In this document: positions 31,989-43,990 of the stretch, one piece after another
Position numbering within the stretch: the stretch's first letter is position 1
How the letters are laid out: each line of letters opens with the position of its first letter
Assembly: GCA_024760905.1 (NCBI GenBank)
Contig: CM045733.1
Span: 28,437,001-28,501,000, forward strand
From: Plotosus lineatus
Lineage: Eukaryota > Chordata > Actinopteri > Siluriformes > Plotosidae
Length of the DNA: 64,000 bases
Direction: 5' to 3'
Made by a program: the position numbers and the translations under genes
The notes under the pieces: generated by a model
The model's input: only the letters and a program-made list of their open reading frames with translations
The model's database searches: none
Told to the model about the DNA's origin: nothing

Positions 31989-32644
31989 CAGTCAATACAT
32001 TTCCCTCTCTGTTCTTAATCACTCTAACTTGCTACACGTCTTTATTTCTCTGCTGTGCCAACCTGTATAAATCATTTTCTTCCTCTTTACTTTCCAACCG
32101 AGCATACAAGTCATTATATGCCCTCTGTTTGGCCTTTGACACCGCTACCGTCGCCTTATGCTGTGTCTCCCTGTACTCCTGTTTACTCTCTTCAGCCCTC
32201 TCAATGTCCCACTTCTTCTGAGCTATCCTCTTCCTTTGTACACACTCCTGCACTTCCTCATTTCACCACCAAGTCTCCTTATCTACTGTCCTTCCAGATG
32301 ACACACCAAGTATTCTCCTACCTGTCTTCCTGATCAGTATGTCCACCTTCCTCCTGTGCATTATGGCAACCAGCTCTCTAGATTTTCCTGACTTACTTCT
32401 AACATTCAAAGTCCCTACTCTCAGGCCTCGACTCATGCCTGTCCTCTTCTCTCTCTGCCTCTGGACACGCCTCCCGCCTCTGCTTCTTAGACGTCTTCGA
32501 CCAACATTAGTCCAATTTCCACCAGCATCCTGTTGGCTGACAGCACTGACGGCGGTCGTTGATAACCCTGATCCGGTATGAAATTTGTGAGGGAGAGACA
32601 CTGGCTTGTAACCCCCCCCCCCCCCCCCCCCCCGACGGCTGCAT

Positions 32645-33595
32645 TACATTGCGCATTACCCTCCCTACAACCCTAAGAGGATCAAATGGTTCAGCAAATG
32701 AATGACTATGTATCCAAATTGTCAATGTGTTGTGACTAAATGTCAAGGGAAATTCTGAATTCCCATAAATACATTAATCGAAAAAGGATTCTAATTCGGA
32801 ACTAAACATAATTTGCTGTTGGAAGTTTTGAACTAAACAATTAATGCATAATATAATAATCTAAACACTGCCTTAAAGTGTCAATTGTGACATGGAAAAA
32901 TAACAGAGGCTGCTGTAATTGGAGCTGTGTGTTTTTATGTCTGTATGTTACATGACGATAACAAAGTTTGAATTGATCACATGACAATGCTGACAAAAGA
33001 GCAAGAAGCAGGCCTAAGTGTTAGAAAATTTGTTGAGTGGCAAATGCCTACTTAATGAAGCTGAGAGGAAATTCTGGCATAGACAGTAATCTTTTATTTA
33101 GAAGTGTGAAAATCTCATTGTGTTTCATCTGTTGCATATAAAGCTAAGTTAAGTCTGCACTTCATTGTTTGTCCATTTATCAGTGTTTTTTTTCTTTTCT
33201 TTTTTCACAGCGAGGGGGAAGAAGAAGCTAACCTAACAGCCCTAGGGAATATGATAAATTATTTTTTGGATTTTAAAACATGACAGTTACCAGCGCAGTG
33301 CAGTGTTGAACCAATCAGTGTATATTTGTATCACTTGTGGTCTCTATTGTGTTGGGATAGTATCTACCATGGAGAAGGATATGAAATAGCCCCAAAATGA
33401 CATTAGAGGGGCTCAAAAATTTTTAATTTCCCGCGGTGTAAACACAAAAAGCAGGTACTTCCGACAGCTCGATGAACAGTTCCTTCACTCGGAAAGTGTC
33501 TTATGTCTATTTCTTAAGTGCTGCACTAAGGGTTTCCTGAAAGACATCAGTTGGAGCACAAAATTATGAACAGAAATTTTATTTCTACTGTCTAA
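32645..33595. other. No recognisable feature
   Basis: AT-rich; no coding potential or repeat identified. It lies between the outward-facing 5' ends of RTE-A copies 6 (-) and 7 (+). Confidence 0.4.
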
Positions 33596-36020
33596 TGCAG
33601 CCGTGAGGGGCACAAACCAGTGTCTCCCTCCTCATGCCGGTCCCAAGGGCGGATAAATACAGAGGGTTGCGACAGGGAGGGCATCTGGCGTAAAACGTCT
33701 GCCACATTTCTCTTGCAAATGATCAAAACGAAATTCATACCGGATCGGTCGAGGTCCGGGTTAACAACGACTGCCATCAGTGCTGTTAACCAACAGGGTG
33801 CTGGTGGAAATTGGTCTACTGTTGGTCGAAGATGTCGAAGAAGGAGAGGCGGGAGGCGTGTCCGTAGGCAGAGACAGAAGAGGAAATGCGTGAGTCTAGG
33901 ACTGAGAGTAGGGACTTTGAACGATAAAGCTAGAGAGCTGGCTGACATGATGCAGAGGATGAAGGTGGACATATTGTGTGTTCAGGAGACCGGGTGGAAA
34001 GGTAGCAAGGCTACAAGCTTAGGAGCAGGGTTTAAGCTGTTTTATCACAGTGTGGATGGGAAGAGAAATGGAGTAGGAGTTATCTTGAAGGAGGGGTTTG
34101 TTAGGAATGTTCTAAAAGTGAAAAAAGTGTCAGACAGAGTGATGAGTCTCACGTTAGAAATTGAAGGTGTGATGTTCAATGTTCAATGTTGTTAGTGCTT
34201 ATGCCCCACAGGCAGGATGTGAGCTAGAAGAGAAGGAGAGATTCTGGAGTGAGTTTGATGAAGTGATGCAGAGTACCCCCAGAGGTGAAAGAGTGGTCAT
34301 TGGTGCAATGGACATGTTGGTATCAATGGACATGTTGGTATCCAGGATAGGAACACAGAAGGACAGATGTTGATAGATTTTGCAAAAAAGGATGGAAATG
34401 TCTGTGGTAAATACTCTCTTCAAGAAGAGACAGGAGCATAGTGTGACTTACAAAAGTGGAGGTAGGAGAACACAGGTAGAATACATCTTGTGCAGGCCAT
34501 GTAATTTGAAGGAAGTCAGTGACTGCAAAGTAGTAGTGGGTGAGAGTGTTGCCAAACAGCATAGGATGGGGGTGTGCAGGATGGTGCTGATGGTGAGAAA
34601 GGTGAAGAAGGCAAAGGCAGAGCAGAAGACAAAGTGGTGGAAGCTGAAAAAGGAAGAGTGTCGTATTGTCTTCCAAGAGGAGTTGAAACAGGTTTTGAGT
34701 GGTCAGGAAGTGCTTACAGATGACTGGACAACCACAGCCAATGTGATCAGGAAGACAGGTAGGAGAATACTTGGTGTGTCATCTGGAAGGACAGTAGATA
34801 AGGAGACTTGGTGGTGAAATGAGGAAGTGCAGGAGTGTGTACAAAGGAAGAGGATAGCTCAGAAGAAGTGGAACATTGAGAGGGCCGAAGAGAGTAAACA
34901 GGAGTACAGGGAGACACAGTGTAAGGCGAAGGTATTGTGTCAAAGGCCAAACAGAGGGCGTATGATGACTTGTATGATGGGTTGGAGAGTAAAGAGGGAG
35001 AAAATGATTTATACAGGTTAGCACAGCAGAGAAATAGAGATGGGAAATACGTGCAGCAAGTTAGAGTGATAAAGGACAGAGAGGGAAATGTATTGACTGA
35101 TGACAGAAGTGTGCTGGGAAGATGGAAAGCGTACTTTGAAGAGCTGATGAATGAGGAAAATGCAAGAGACAAAAGAGTAGAAGGGGTGACCGTTGAGGAC
35201 CAGGAATTAGCAAAGATTAATATGGGTGAAGTGAGGAGGGCATTTAAGAAGATGAAGAGTGGAAAGGCAGTTGGTCCTGATGACATACCGGTGGAGGTAT
35301 GGAAGTGTCTAGGGGAGGCAGCAGTAGATTTTCTGACAAGAATATTCAACAAGGTTTTAGAAAGTGAGCAGATGCCGGAGGAATGGAGGAGAAGTGTGCT
35401 TGTGCCATTTTTAAGAACAAGGGAGATGTACAGAGTTGTGGCAACTACAGAGGGATAAAGTTGATGAGCCATATGATGAAGTTATGGGAAATAATAGTGG
35501 AAGCTAGGCTAAAGGCAGAGGTCAGCATTTGTGAACAACAGTTTGGTTTCATGCCAAGAAAGAGCACCAGGGATGCAGTGTTTACTTTGAGGATGTTAAT
35601 AGAGAAGTACAGAGAAGGTCAGAAGGAGCTGCATTGTGCCTTTGTGGATCTGGAGAAAGCATATGACAGGGTGCTGAGAGAGGAACTGTGGTATTGTATG
35701 AGGAAGTCTGGAGTGGCAGAGAAGTATGTTAGAGTGGTGCAGGACATGTATGAGAGATGGAAGACTGTGGTGAGGAGTGCTGTCGGTGTGACAGAAGAGT
35801 TCAAGGTGGAGTTGGGACTGCATCAAGGGTCAGCTCTCAGCCCCTTCTTGTTTGCTATGGTGATGGACAGGCTGACAGATGAGGTTAGACAAGAATCGCC
35901 GTGGACTATGTTTGCAGATGACATTGTGATCTGTAGTGAGAGCAGAGAACAAGTGGAGGAAAATCTAGAGAGGTGGAGGTCTGCCCTGGAAAGGAGGGGA
36001 ATGAAGGTTAGCCTCAGTAA
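33596..36020 (+). mobile_element. RTE-A LINE copy 7, 5'-complete, 3'-truncated
   Basis: Starts TGCAGCCGTGAGGGGCAC with the family 5' UTR. It runs through the N-terminus (ISAVNQQGAGGNWSTVGRR), endonuclease (VDILCVQETGWKG about 33967-34005), linker, and RT with GKAVGPDDIPVEVWKC, FGFMPRKSTRDAVFTLRM, VDLEKAYDRV, HQGSALSPF and TMFADDIVIC (about 35907-35935). It stops abruptly after GMKVSLS at 36020 with no C-terminal region, 3' UTR or tail. The VIGADFNGHVG motif is replaced by a short duplication (CAATGGACATGTTGGTAT twice, about 34307-34341). About six frame breaks. Confidence 0.88.
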
Positions 36021-36122
36021 TGGTCAATGTTTACACATTTAATCATTGCTTGGCAGTTTAGTGGCCCTGAAGAAAATTATCTCTGAAAAACCCATGTCGA
36101 TCTTCTCTCCTTATGCAAACGT

Positions 36123-36123
<1 letters not shown>

Positions 36124-36187
<64 letters not shown>
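36124..36187. repeat. (CA)n microsatellite with A-rich end
   Basis: 64 bases of CA, followed by a 14-base A run (to about 36201). Confidence 0.95.
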
Positions 36188-36191
<4 letters not shown>

Positions 36192-36680
36192 AAAAAAAAA
36201 ATATGCAGCATTCTGTGAAGCTGCTGTCACAAATCGACAATGTATCCAGTATGCACTGACATATGAGAAATTAGGCAAATACCCCGGTGTAAGTAGACGT
36301 TATTGTGTAAGTTAACAGGATGTAGGTATAAGTCATAGTTCATTGAGGTCATTGAAAAATGTTGTGCATGCACAAAACTTTCTATTCATGCTTGAGTATG
36401 GCTTATATGTTCTGTACATGATGGCAATAAGTTGCAGATAAGTTGTCATAAATTGGAGTTAAGTTGTTTGCATTTTTATTATTAAATTATATATTATATA
36501 TTATAAACAGAAATAATCGTTCTAATTTTGTCATTACCACCGTTTTAGCAAGTAATAGCCCACCAAACTGGATTTCTGAGAGACTTTTACATAATTGATA
36601 TGAGCCAATGTAGTAAAAAAAAAACAAACTGTTTGAATTTTAAAGGTCATTTTCTTAAGGGACAGACAGTGACATAATAA
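36188..36680. other. No recognisable feature
   Basis: AT-rich; no element recognised before the CR1-type LINE. Confidence 0.4.
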
Positions 36681-37679
36681 TACATAATCTACATTAATGA
36701 CCTTGATAGGGACATTGAGAGCACATTGGTGAAATTTGCTGACGATACTAAATTGGGCGGTTTGGCAAATAGTCTGGAGTCTACTAAGGTTATTCAGGAC
36801 GATTTGGATAGACTTCGAATTTGGGCAGATACATGGCAAATGAAATTCAATGTCGCTAAATGTAAAGTTCTACATGTAGGGAATAAAAACATTAGACAGG
36901 AGTATTTCATGGGAGGTTTAAAACTAGAATGTTCCTCTCAGGAAAAGGATCTGGGTGTGATGGTTGACCAGTCCCTCACTGGTACTAGCCACTGTGCGTT
37001 AGCAGTAAAAAAGGCAAATAGGATGGTGGGTTACATAGCCAGGAGTATTGAGTATAAATCTAAAGATGTTGTCCTTCTCTTGTATAACACATTGGTTAGA
37101 CCACATTTAGAGTATTGTGTACAGTTCTGGGGACCATACTTGAAAAAAGACATCGAGACTCTCGAAAAAGTTCAGAGAAGAGCAACAAAGCTAATTCCGG
37201 GTATAAAAAGGAATCCTATGAGGAGAGGCTGAGGATCCTAAACCTTTTCAGTCTTCAAAAAGGAGAATTAGAGGTGATCTGATTGAGGTCTTTAAGTATC
37301 TTAAGGGGATTAATAAAGTCAACTATGCCCGATTACTTAGGCCAAGTTCTGTAAGTAGAACTAGGGGTCATAAATGGAAGTTATTTAAGGGTAAATTTAG
37401 CACAAATATTAGGAAATATTTTTTCTCGCAGAGGGTAATTTCAGTGTGGAATAGATTGCCTAACCACGTTGTCGAAGCAGAAACCTTACAAGTCTTCAAA
37501 AGCAGACTTGATCTAGTGCTGGATACCATCTAGTCATGAAAAAAAAAAAAAGTGCGTCTTTAAGGTTAGAGTGTGCGTCTTTAAGGTTGGAGTCACTTTA
37601 GAATAGGACAATGGTGAGCTTAGTTGGGCTGAATGGCCTGTTCTCACCACTCATGTTATGTTATGTTATGTTATGTTAC
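36681..37679 (+). mobile_element. CR1-type LINE fragment (RT 3' half, 3' UTR and tail)
   Basis: 5'-truncated just before the active site. It reads VKFADDTKLGGLANSLEST (FADD at about 36735-36746), LRIWADTWQMKFNVAKCKVL, KDLGVMVDQSLT, LYNTLVRPHLEYCVQFWGPY and LEKVQRRATKLIPG. After a frameshift near 37228 it continues RGDLIEVFKYLKGINKV, RTRGHKWKL, NIRKYFFSQRVISVWNRLPN and LQVFKSRLDLVLD to a stop at 37531. The 3' UTR has GGGCTGAATGGCCTGTTCTC and ends in five ATGTT units (37655-37678). The LVRPHLEYCVQFW...VQRRATK signature is characteristic of CR1. Confidence 0.83.
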
Positions 37680-37892
37680 AGATAATGCCATCAATACAGC
37701 CCTCACACATTTGAACAGCAGTACTCCTATGTGAGGCTACTATTCATAGACTTGAGCTCCACTTTTAATACAGTCCTACTACATAAACTCGTCCTGAAGT
37801 TGGGCAATCTGGGGTTGGGAGCTACTGTCCACCTGGATCCTGGACTCTCTTCGCAACAGACATCAGAACAGGAGGCTGTATGACTCTAACTC
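37680..37892 (+). mobile_element. Short Rex1/L2-like RT fragment
   Basis: Reads VRLLFIDLSSTFNTVLLHKL (about 37732-37790), an RT motif A, preceded by NAINTALTHLNS in another frame. Flanked by unrelated repeat; no other domain. Confidence 0.55.
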
Positions 37893-37950
37893 ATCCTTTG
37901 TTCAGTTCATCAGTTCAGTTCATTTTCTATAACCGCTTAATCCTAATTAG

Positions 37951-38599
37951 GAATACAGCTGTGAAGGGGGCATGAGCCAGTGTTCATCCTCACGCCGGTC
38001 CCAAGCCTGGATAAATGCAGAGGGTTGTGTCAGGAGAAGCATTCAGCGTAAAGCCAATGCCATATATAACATGCTAGTCAAAGGTAAGAATTCGACTGAT
38101 GGTGAGGAAGGTGAAGAAGGCAAATGCAGAGCAGAAGACAAAGTAGTGGAAGCTGAAAAAGGAAGTGTCGTGTTGGCTTCAAGGAAGAGTTGAAACACGG
38201 TTTGGATGGTCAAGAAGTGCTTCAAAATGGTGGGAGAACCAAAGCTAATGTGATCAGGGAGACAGGTAGGAGAGCACTTAGTGTATCCTCTGGCAGGAAA
38301 GTAGATAAGGAGACTTGGTGGTGGAATGAGGAAGTGCAGGAATGTGTACAAAGGAAGAGGTTAGCTAAGAAGAAGTGGGACACTGAGAGGACTGAAGAGA
38401 GTAAGCGTGAGTACAGGGAGACAGTGTAAAGCAAAGGTAGCATTGTTAAAGGCAAAGAAGGCGGATGATGACTTGTACGCTCGGTTGGACAGTAAAGAGG
38501 GAGAAAATGATTTATACAGGTTGGTACAGCAAAGAAATAGAGATGAAAAGCCCATGAAGCAAGTTAGAGTGATCAAGGACAGAGAGGGATACATCACAG
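37951..38599 (+). mobile_element. RTE-A LINE copy 8a, 5' end fused to linker, 3'-truncated
   Basis: 5' UTR (TACAGCTGTGAAGG, GATAAATGCAGAGGGTTG, AGCATTCAGCGTAAAGCC) to about 38097, then a direct jump to the middle of the ORF (EEGEEGKCRAEDKVVEAEKG in one frame, the KVKKA..EQKTKWWKL region of intact copies), so about 0.9 kb including the endonuclease is missing. It continues through NVIRETGRRALSVSSGRKVD, KETWWWNEEVQECVQ and DDDLYARLDSKEGENDLYRL, ending at KDREGYI near 38590. No RT is present. Confidence 0.83.
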
Positions 38600-39018
38600 A
38601 AATGCAGAGGGTTGTGTCAGGAAGGGCATCCGACGTAAAACCAATGGCAAACTTTATCATGCAAACCACAGCTATTACCTCCATCCCGGATCGGTCAAGG
38701 CCCGGGTTAACAACGATCGCCATCAGTGCTGTTAAACAACAGGGTGCTAGTAGAAAATGGACTACTGTTGGTCGAAGAAGGAGAGACAGGAAGCATGTCC
38801 GTAGGTGGAGAGAAGAGGAAAAGCATGAGTCTAGGACTGAGAGTAGGGACTTTGAATGTTGGACTTATGACAGGAAAAGGTAGAGAGCTGGCTGACATGA
38901 TGCAGAGGAGGAAGGTGGACATACTGTGTGTTCAGGATACCAGGTGGAAAGGTAGCAATGCTAGAAGATTAGGAGCAGGGTTTAAACTGTTTTATCATGG
39001 TATTGATGGGAAGATAAA
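38600..39018 (+). mobile_element. RTE-A LINE copy 8b, 5' part only
   Basis: Begins within the 5' UTR (AATGCAGAGGGTTGTGTCAG, GGCATCCGACGTAAAACC), then the N-terminus (VGRRRRDRKHVRR in part), TLNVGLMTGKGRELADMM, VDILCVQDTRWKG (the catalytic Glu of QETRW reads Asp) and GAGFKLFYHGIDGK, stopping at 39018. The next copy's 5' terminus follows directly. Confidence 0.83.
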
Positions 39019-40317
39019 TAATACAGCCATGAGGGGGGGCACAAAGATGTATTGGCCCTCATGCAGGTCCCAAGCCCGAATAAATGCAGAGAGTTGTGAC
39101 AGGAAGCGCACCCGGCATAAAACTTTTGCCGAAATACAGAATACGAATCGTAAATACAAATTTCATACCAGATCGTCAAGGCCAGGGTTAACAACGACCG
39201 CCATAAGTGCTGTTAACCAACAGGGTGCTGGTGGAAATTGGACTACTCTTGGTCGAAAAAAGGAGAGGTCAAAGAAAGAGAGTCAGGAGGCGTGTCCGTC
39301 GGCAGAGAGGGAAGAGGAAAAGCATGTGTCTAGGCCTGAAAGTAGGGACTTTGAATGTTGGAACTTTGAAAGCAAAAGGTAGAGAGCTGGCTGACATGAT
39401 GCAGAGGAGGGTGGTAGACATACTGTGTGTTCAGGAGACCAGGTGGAAAGTTAGCAAGGCTAGAAACTTAGGAGAAGGTTTTAAGCTGTTTTATCATGGT
39501 GTGGATGGGAAGAGAAATCGAGTAGGAGTCATCTTGAAGGAGGAGTTTGTCAGGAATGTTCCAGAAGGGAAAAGAGTGTCAGACAGAGTGATGAGTCTAA
39601 TTGAGGGTGTGATGTTCAATGTTGTTAGTGGTTATGCCCCGAGAGCTAGAAGAGAAGGGGTGATTCTGGAGTGAGTTTAATGAAGTGATGCAGAGTACCC
39701 CAAGAGGTGAAAGAGTGTTCATTGGTGCAAGCTTCAATGGACATGTTGGTGCAGGCAACAGAGGGGATGAGGAAGTGATAGGCAGGTTTGGTATCCAGGA
39801 CAGGAACACAGAAGGACAGATGTTGATAGATTTTACCAAAAGGATGGAAATGACTGTGGTGAATACTTTCTTCCAGAAGAGACAGGAGAATAGGGTGACT
39901 TATAAAAGCGGAGGTAGGAGCATACAGGTAGACTACATCTTGGGTAGGCGATGTAATTTGAAGGAAGTCAGTGACTGCAAAGTAGTAGTGGGCGAGAGTG
40001 TTGCCAAACAGCATAGGATGGTGGTGTGCAGGATGATGCTGAAGGTAAGAAAGGTGAAGAAGGCAAAGGTAGAGCAGAACACAAAGTGGTGGAAGCTGAA
40101 AAAGGAAGAGTGTCGTGTTGTCTTCAAGGAGGAGTTGAAACAGGCTTTGGGTAGTCAGGAAGTGCTTCCAGATGACTGGACAACCACAGCCAATGTGATC
40201 AGGGAGACCGGTAGGAGAGTACTTGGTGTGCCCTCTGGAAGGAAAGCAGATTAGGAGACTTGGTGGTGGAATGAGGAAGTGCAGAAGTGTGTACAAAAGA
40301 AGAGGTTAGCTAAGAAG
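39019..40317 (+). mobile_element. RTE-A LINE copy 8c, 5'-complete, 3'-truncated
   Basis: Starts ATACAGCCATGAGGGGGGGC. Contains ISAVNQQGAGGNWTTLGR, LNVGTLKAKGRELADMM, VDILCVQETRWKV (about 39415-39455), VVSGYAPR, VFIGASFNGHVGAGNRGDEE (Asp of GADFN changed to Ser), then IQDRNTEGQMLIDF, QVDYILGRRCNLKEVSDCKV, VAKQHRMVVCRMM and KTGRR-type linker to RKADxETWW (TAG stop at 40252). Ends at KRLAKK, 40317. No RT. Frame breaks near 39655 and at 40252. Confidence 0.85.
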
Positions 40318-41480
40318 CTGAGGTTAGCTTGTTTGTTTTGTAAAGTTCACACACTTGTTGTGCATAATGGCAGACAATGGTAGAGATGCAGAATGAAACA
40401 GAAGGCAGATCAGTGCCCAAGATTGATCTATTTAAATCTCATGGTATGGCAAGATGAGTTGGTTGACATGAAGAACTGTGATAAAGAGAATGCACTACTG
40501 TTTAAAAATAGAAACTGAGGATATTTAAGGAAAACATGTTTTTTGTGATCTTGCTAAGTTTCACAGGGCATACATAGGCATTTACATATGTCAATAACAT
40601 GATGCACTCATGGACAATTTTCATGTTGGTCTAAAGCATGGTTCTTTTGTTTGACAGAGTACCAGCTGTCACTGGTGTGTAGTGAAATAGCCATTAATCA
40701 TACTGTGAAAAAAGAACTGGGCATTGGAAATAAATTATTTATTCATAGGCATACTTATTATATGGATTTAAGTCAAGTGACAAGTCAGATAGGCTAACAA
40801 CTAGATAATACATTCATGATAATTCATGATTCCATTGTAATTGCAAATACAAATAAAAATCATTCAGGCTCACACTCACCTAACACTTATTATTTTTCAA
40901 CTTTACATGTCTGGAAGTGTTCACACCTTCATAAAATATCTGAGCCCTGTTAGAACAGATTAGCAAGTATTACTGTAAACAAGTGTTACATCACTTTATG
41001 TGACTGTGAGAAAGAGAAACATTGGCTCACTTGGCATTGATTTTGAGGGGATTTTGGAGGTCGGGTGCTGCCTGGTCCCTACTGTGCAGAGGCATGAGGG
41101 CAGCGGAGCATGCCAAAGTATGACAGCATGGGGGGATGAGTCAGTCAGGCAGAACAAAAATGGCAAGGAGGAGACACACAGTGTGCAACAGAGAAGGTAG
41201 GTCAAACAGTGTGGTTAGCTCTTTTGCAAGAAAAGTTCTGTTTTGAATTGTTTGAAAAAAAAGGACTCCATGTCTGTGTGTACAGTGTAGGAATATGCAG
41301 GCAATGGAATGCAAAGTTCAAATCATGTGACCACTTATTGCGCAGACACACCACACATACTGACTGACAAGGGGCTCTTTTCAAAGTCTCACATGTCACA
41401 AAAGAAAAGTGGCCATTGTGCATAAATATGGCTGTGACAGCACACACTCAGTGGGAATACACACCCTGAGCTCAGTGAGA
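40318..41480. other. No recognisable feature; possibly single-copy
   Basis: No open frame of note and no repeat that I recognise. This and 41610-42534 are the longest stretches without a recognised mobile element. Confidence 0.4.
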
Positions 41481-41481
41481 T

Positions 41482-41500
41482 ACACACACACACACACACA

Positions 41501-41541
<41 letters not shown>

Positions 41542-41551
41542 GCTCAGTGAG

Positions 41552-41608
<57 letters not shown>
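41482..41608. repeat. (CA)n arrays with a duplicated leader
   Basis: Two CA arrays, each preceded by GCTCAGTGAGATACACACA (about 41469-41487 and 41542-41560). The flanking 15 bases were copied together with the array. Confidence 0.92.
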
Positions 41609-41609
<1 letters not shown>

Positions 41610-41610
<1 letters not shown>

Positions 41611-42641
41611 AAAAAAGTGATTCAGTGTTTTCTTTCATCTTCGCCCTCTTTACAAAGCATCTGAATCCATGTAATTGACAGATGTTGCATACAGTAGGAC
41701 ATGGAGGGTAAATGTGTTTGTATGCTTATGTGTTTAAAAGGGCTCTTTATTTCCCATAAGTTTCCTTTAGCCCCACCTGCACTCATGAATTTAACATGTC
41801 AGCAACAACCAAATAGAGAAATGGGGACGAGAAGAAAATAAGAGTTAAAAGAGAAAGATGTATAAAAGAACAAAGAACAAGATTTCAACAGCAAGGGAGT
41901 AGGACGAACAGTGAATGACGAACAAAGAAACAAAGAATACGTTTATAGAAATACAAAAAATGAGAAATGCGAAAGCTGTTGAAACTTCACAGCCCATAAA
42001 CAGTAGAAGCAATATACATACTGAAAAATGGATTCTGGCTCATGTCATATGTGCCCTAAGCAGTTTATTAAGACCCCTCGTTCTCTAGAGTGGAACATCT
42101 ATTACTGGGTTATCAGTATTATGACCTGTCTAGCTTTCAAAGGTGAAAGAAAAAAAAAAAATCAGTGTAAGATTTCATCTTGGGCATCCATTTTCTCACT
42201 CATCTGAAATGCAATTAAATAAGCAGTTTAAAATGAATCTTTAACAACCTTTTAAAGAGATCTGTAGAATTCTTGAATGTGAATTTAGTGGGTTTATGAG
42301 GTAGTTATAGTAGGTATGTGGTGATACATAAATCAAAACAGGACTACAGCATGAGTTACATGTGTGCCTCATTTTCAAACAACACAGAAAACAAACAACA
42401 TAACAACATCAGATGCATATGTGCAGCACATGCAAAGACAGAACACCTGGTATAGCCAAAGAACATACAATGAGAAATACTGATGAGTGGAGGTTTTGCT
42501 ATTTTAAAAATAAGTAAAAAAGGGTTTTGAAATGAAAAAGCCGAAAGGAAAAGAAGTGTAAAATCAAGCTGAGTGTGGAACTAACATGTTTATTAACTCT
42601 TAAGACTAATGGAAGTGAAATGGTGAACAAATCTCTCTTTC

Positions 42642-42642
<1 letters not shown>
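41610..42642. other. Mostly unrecognised; tiny RTE-A/SINE-B tail scrap
   Basis: No coding sequence. At about 42533-42556 the string AAAAAGCCGAAAGGAAAAG is the last 20 bases of the RTE-A/SINE-B tail, with no body upstream. Confidence 0.45.
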
Positions 42643-42834
<192 letters not shown>

Positions 42835-42854
42835 ATGTTCATTTGTGTGTATCA

Positions 42855-43990
42855 ATCCCGTCCTTCAGATTTAAGCAGTCTGATAGCACGAGGGAAGAAA
42901 CTATTACAGAGTTTGTTTGTAAAGCTATGAATTGTTATTATTTTTCTTTTCTTTTTGATAGCAGCAGGGTGGACAGTTTGTGTGACGGGTGCATAGGCTC
43001 ATTCACAATTCACAGTATCTTTGCAAAAGACTCAAATGATTTTCTCAGCTGTGCTCACTACCCACTGGATGGTTTTTCGAACCAAGATGGTGCGATTCCC
43101 AAACCAGACCATGATGCAGCTGCTCAGGATGGAAGACGGGTTTTCCGCAGTTTCTCAGCTGGTGTTGCGGAACTAGGTGAGGTTCTAGATCTCCATGGAT
43201 GAGCAATCAATGTGCAGCAGAGAGTGGTCACCCCTTGTTTTTTCTGAAGTCCACAACATATTTTGTTTTGTGTATATTCAGAGACAGCATGTTGACTTTA
43301 CACCAATTTATTGCATCTCTACTCTTGTGGATTTTGCTGATCAAACCCACTACCGTTAGGTCATTAGCTTGGTGATGTGACTAAAACTTTGCATTGTTGC
43401 AAAGTTGTGAGTAAGTGAACAGCAATGGACTGAGCACACACATAACACCTGGTTGTTGGGAGGATGTATGGTTTTTGTTGATGCTCTACTGTACCTTGAA
43501 CCATGCATATTTTTTTTCAGTGCATCACTGTCACAGGCAGTTGTGTTATAGTTGGTGATGACCTGGTTGCCCTGCTACATGCACTAGGTGTTGCTGCTCT
43601 CTTGAAAGGGTCTCTGGAATCTCCAGTTTTTTTTTTTTTTTTTTTTCTGATTTAAATGTATGAGACAGTTTGGCCCTTGCTACTTTTAGGGCCACCCTGT
43701 CACATACTCTGAATGTAGGACATTGGGTCCACAGAAGCAGATGAACCTCTACAGTAATCCACGATTCTTAGTTGGGATGTGTGGTCACAGTAATGTCATC
43801 AATGCACTTGTTGATGTAACTGGCCACTGTTTACCCACTGTGTACAGGAAATGTTTTTGCCAACAAGATCTAGGGTGTTCGGACCTCTTGTTATAATACT
43901 TGTGGAACTTACGGGTAACTGATCTAAATTTTTTTCATTTTTAAATCTCTGGCAACAATAAACAGTCAATCTGGATGTGTGTGCTGTAGT
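42855..43990 (-). mobile_element. Degraded LINE of the Rex1/L2-like group, minus strand
   Basis: On the plus strand the ordered blocks CGAGGGAAGAAACTATTACA, GCAGCAGGGTGGACAGTTTG, TTTTCTCAGCTGTGCTCACT, GATGCAGCTGCTCAGGATGG, GCAGAGAGTGGTCACCCCTT and TCAGAGACAGCATGTTGACT, then GAACAGCAATGGACTGAGCA near 43420, are the antisense of the C-terminal half of a common fish LINE RT: post-FADD region, thumb, C-terminus. Protein reading is broken everywhere. A tract of 22 T (43627-43648) interrupts it. Beyond about 43660 the match is weak. Old insertion. Confidence 0.55.

Larger units (their letters stand above)
30404..32644 (-). mobile_element. RTE-A LINE copy 6 with endonuclease deletion
   Basis: Both family termini are present: the 5' end at about 32644 (ATGCAGCCGTC) followed by a 22-base G run, and the 3' end with an expanded (GAA)n tail at 30404-30474. 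Between 32333 and 32340 the reading passes from VDIL straight to IRKTGRRILG, so roughly 0.9 kb covering most of the endonuclease and first linker is deleted. The RT part (31988-31026) is open for about 320 codons with KNGKAVGPDDISVEV, FGFMPRKSTTDAVFALRM, VDLEKAYDRVP, HQGSALSPF and MMFADDIVIC; only the C-terminal region is frame-broken. Non-autonomous. Confidence 0.9.
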
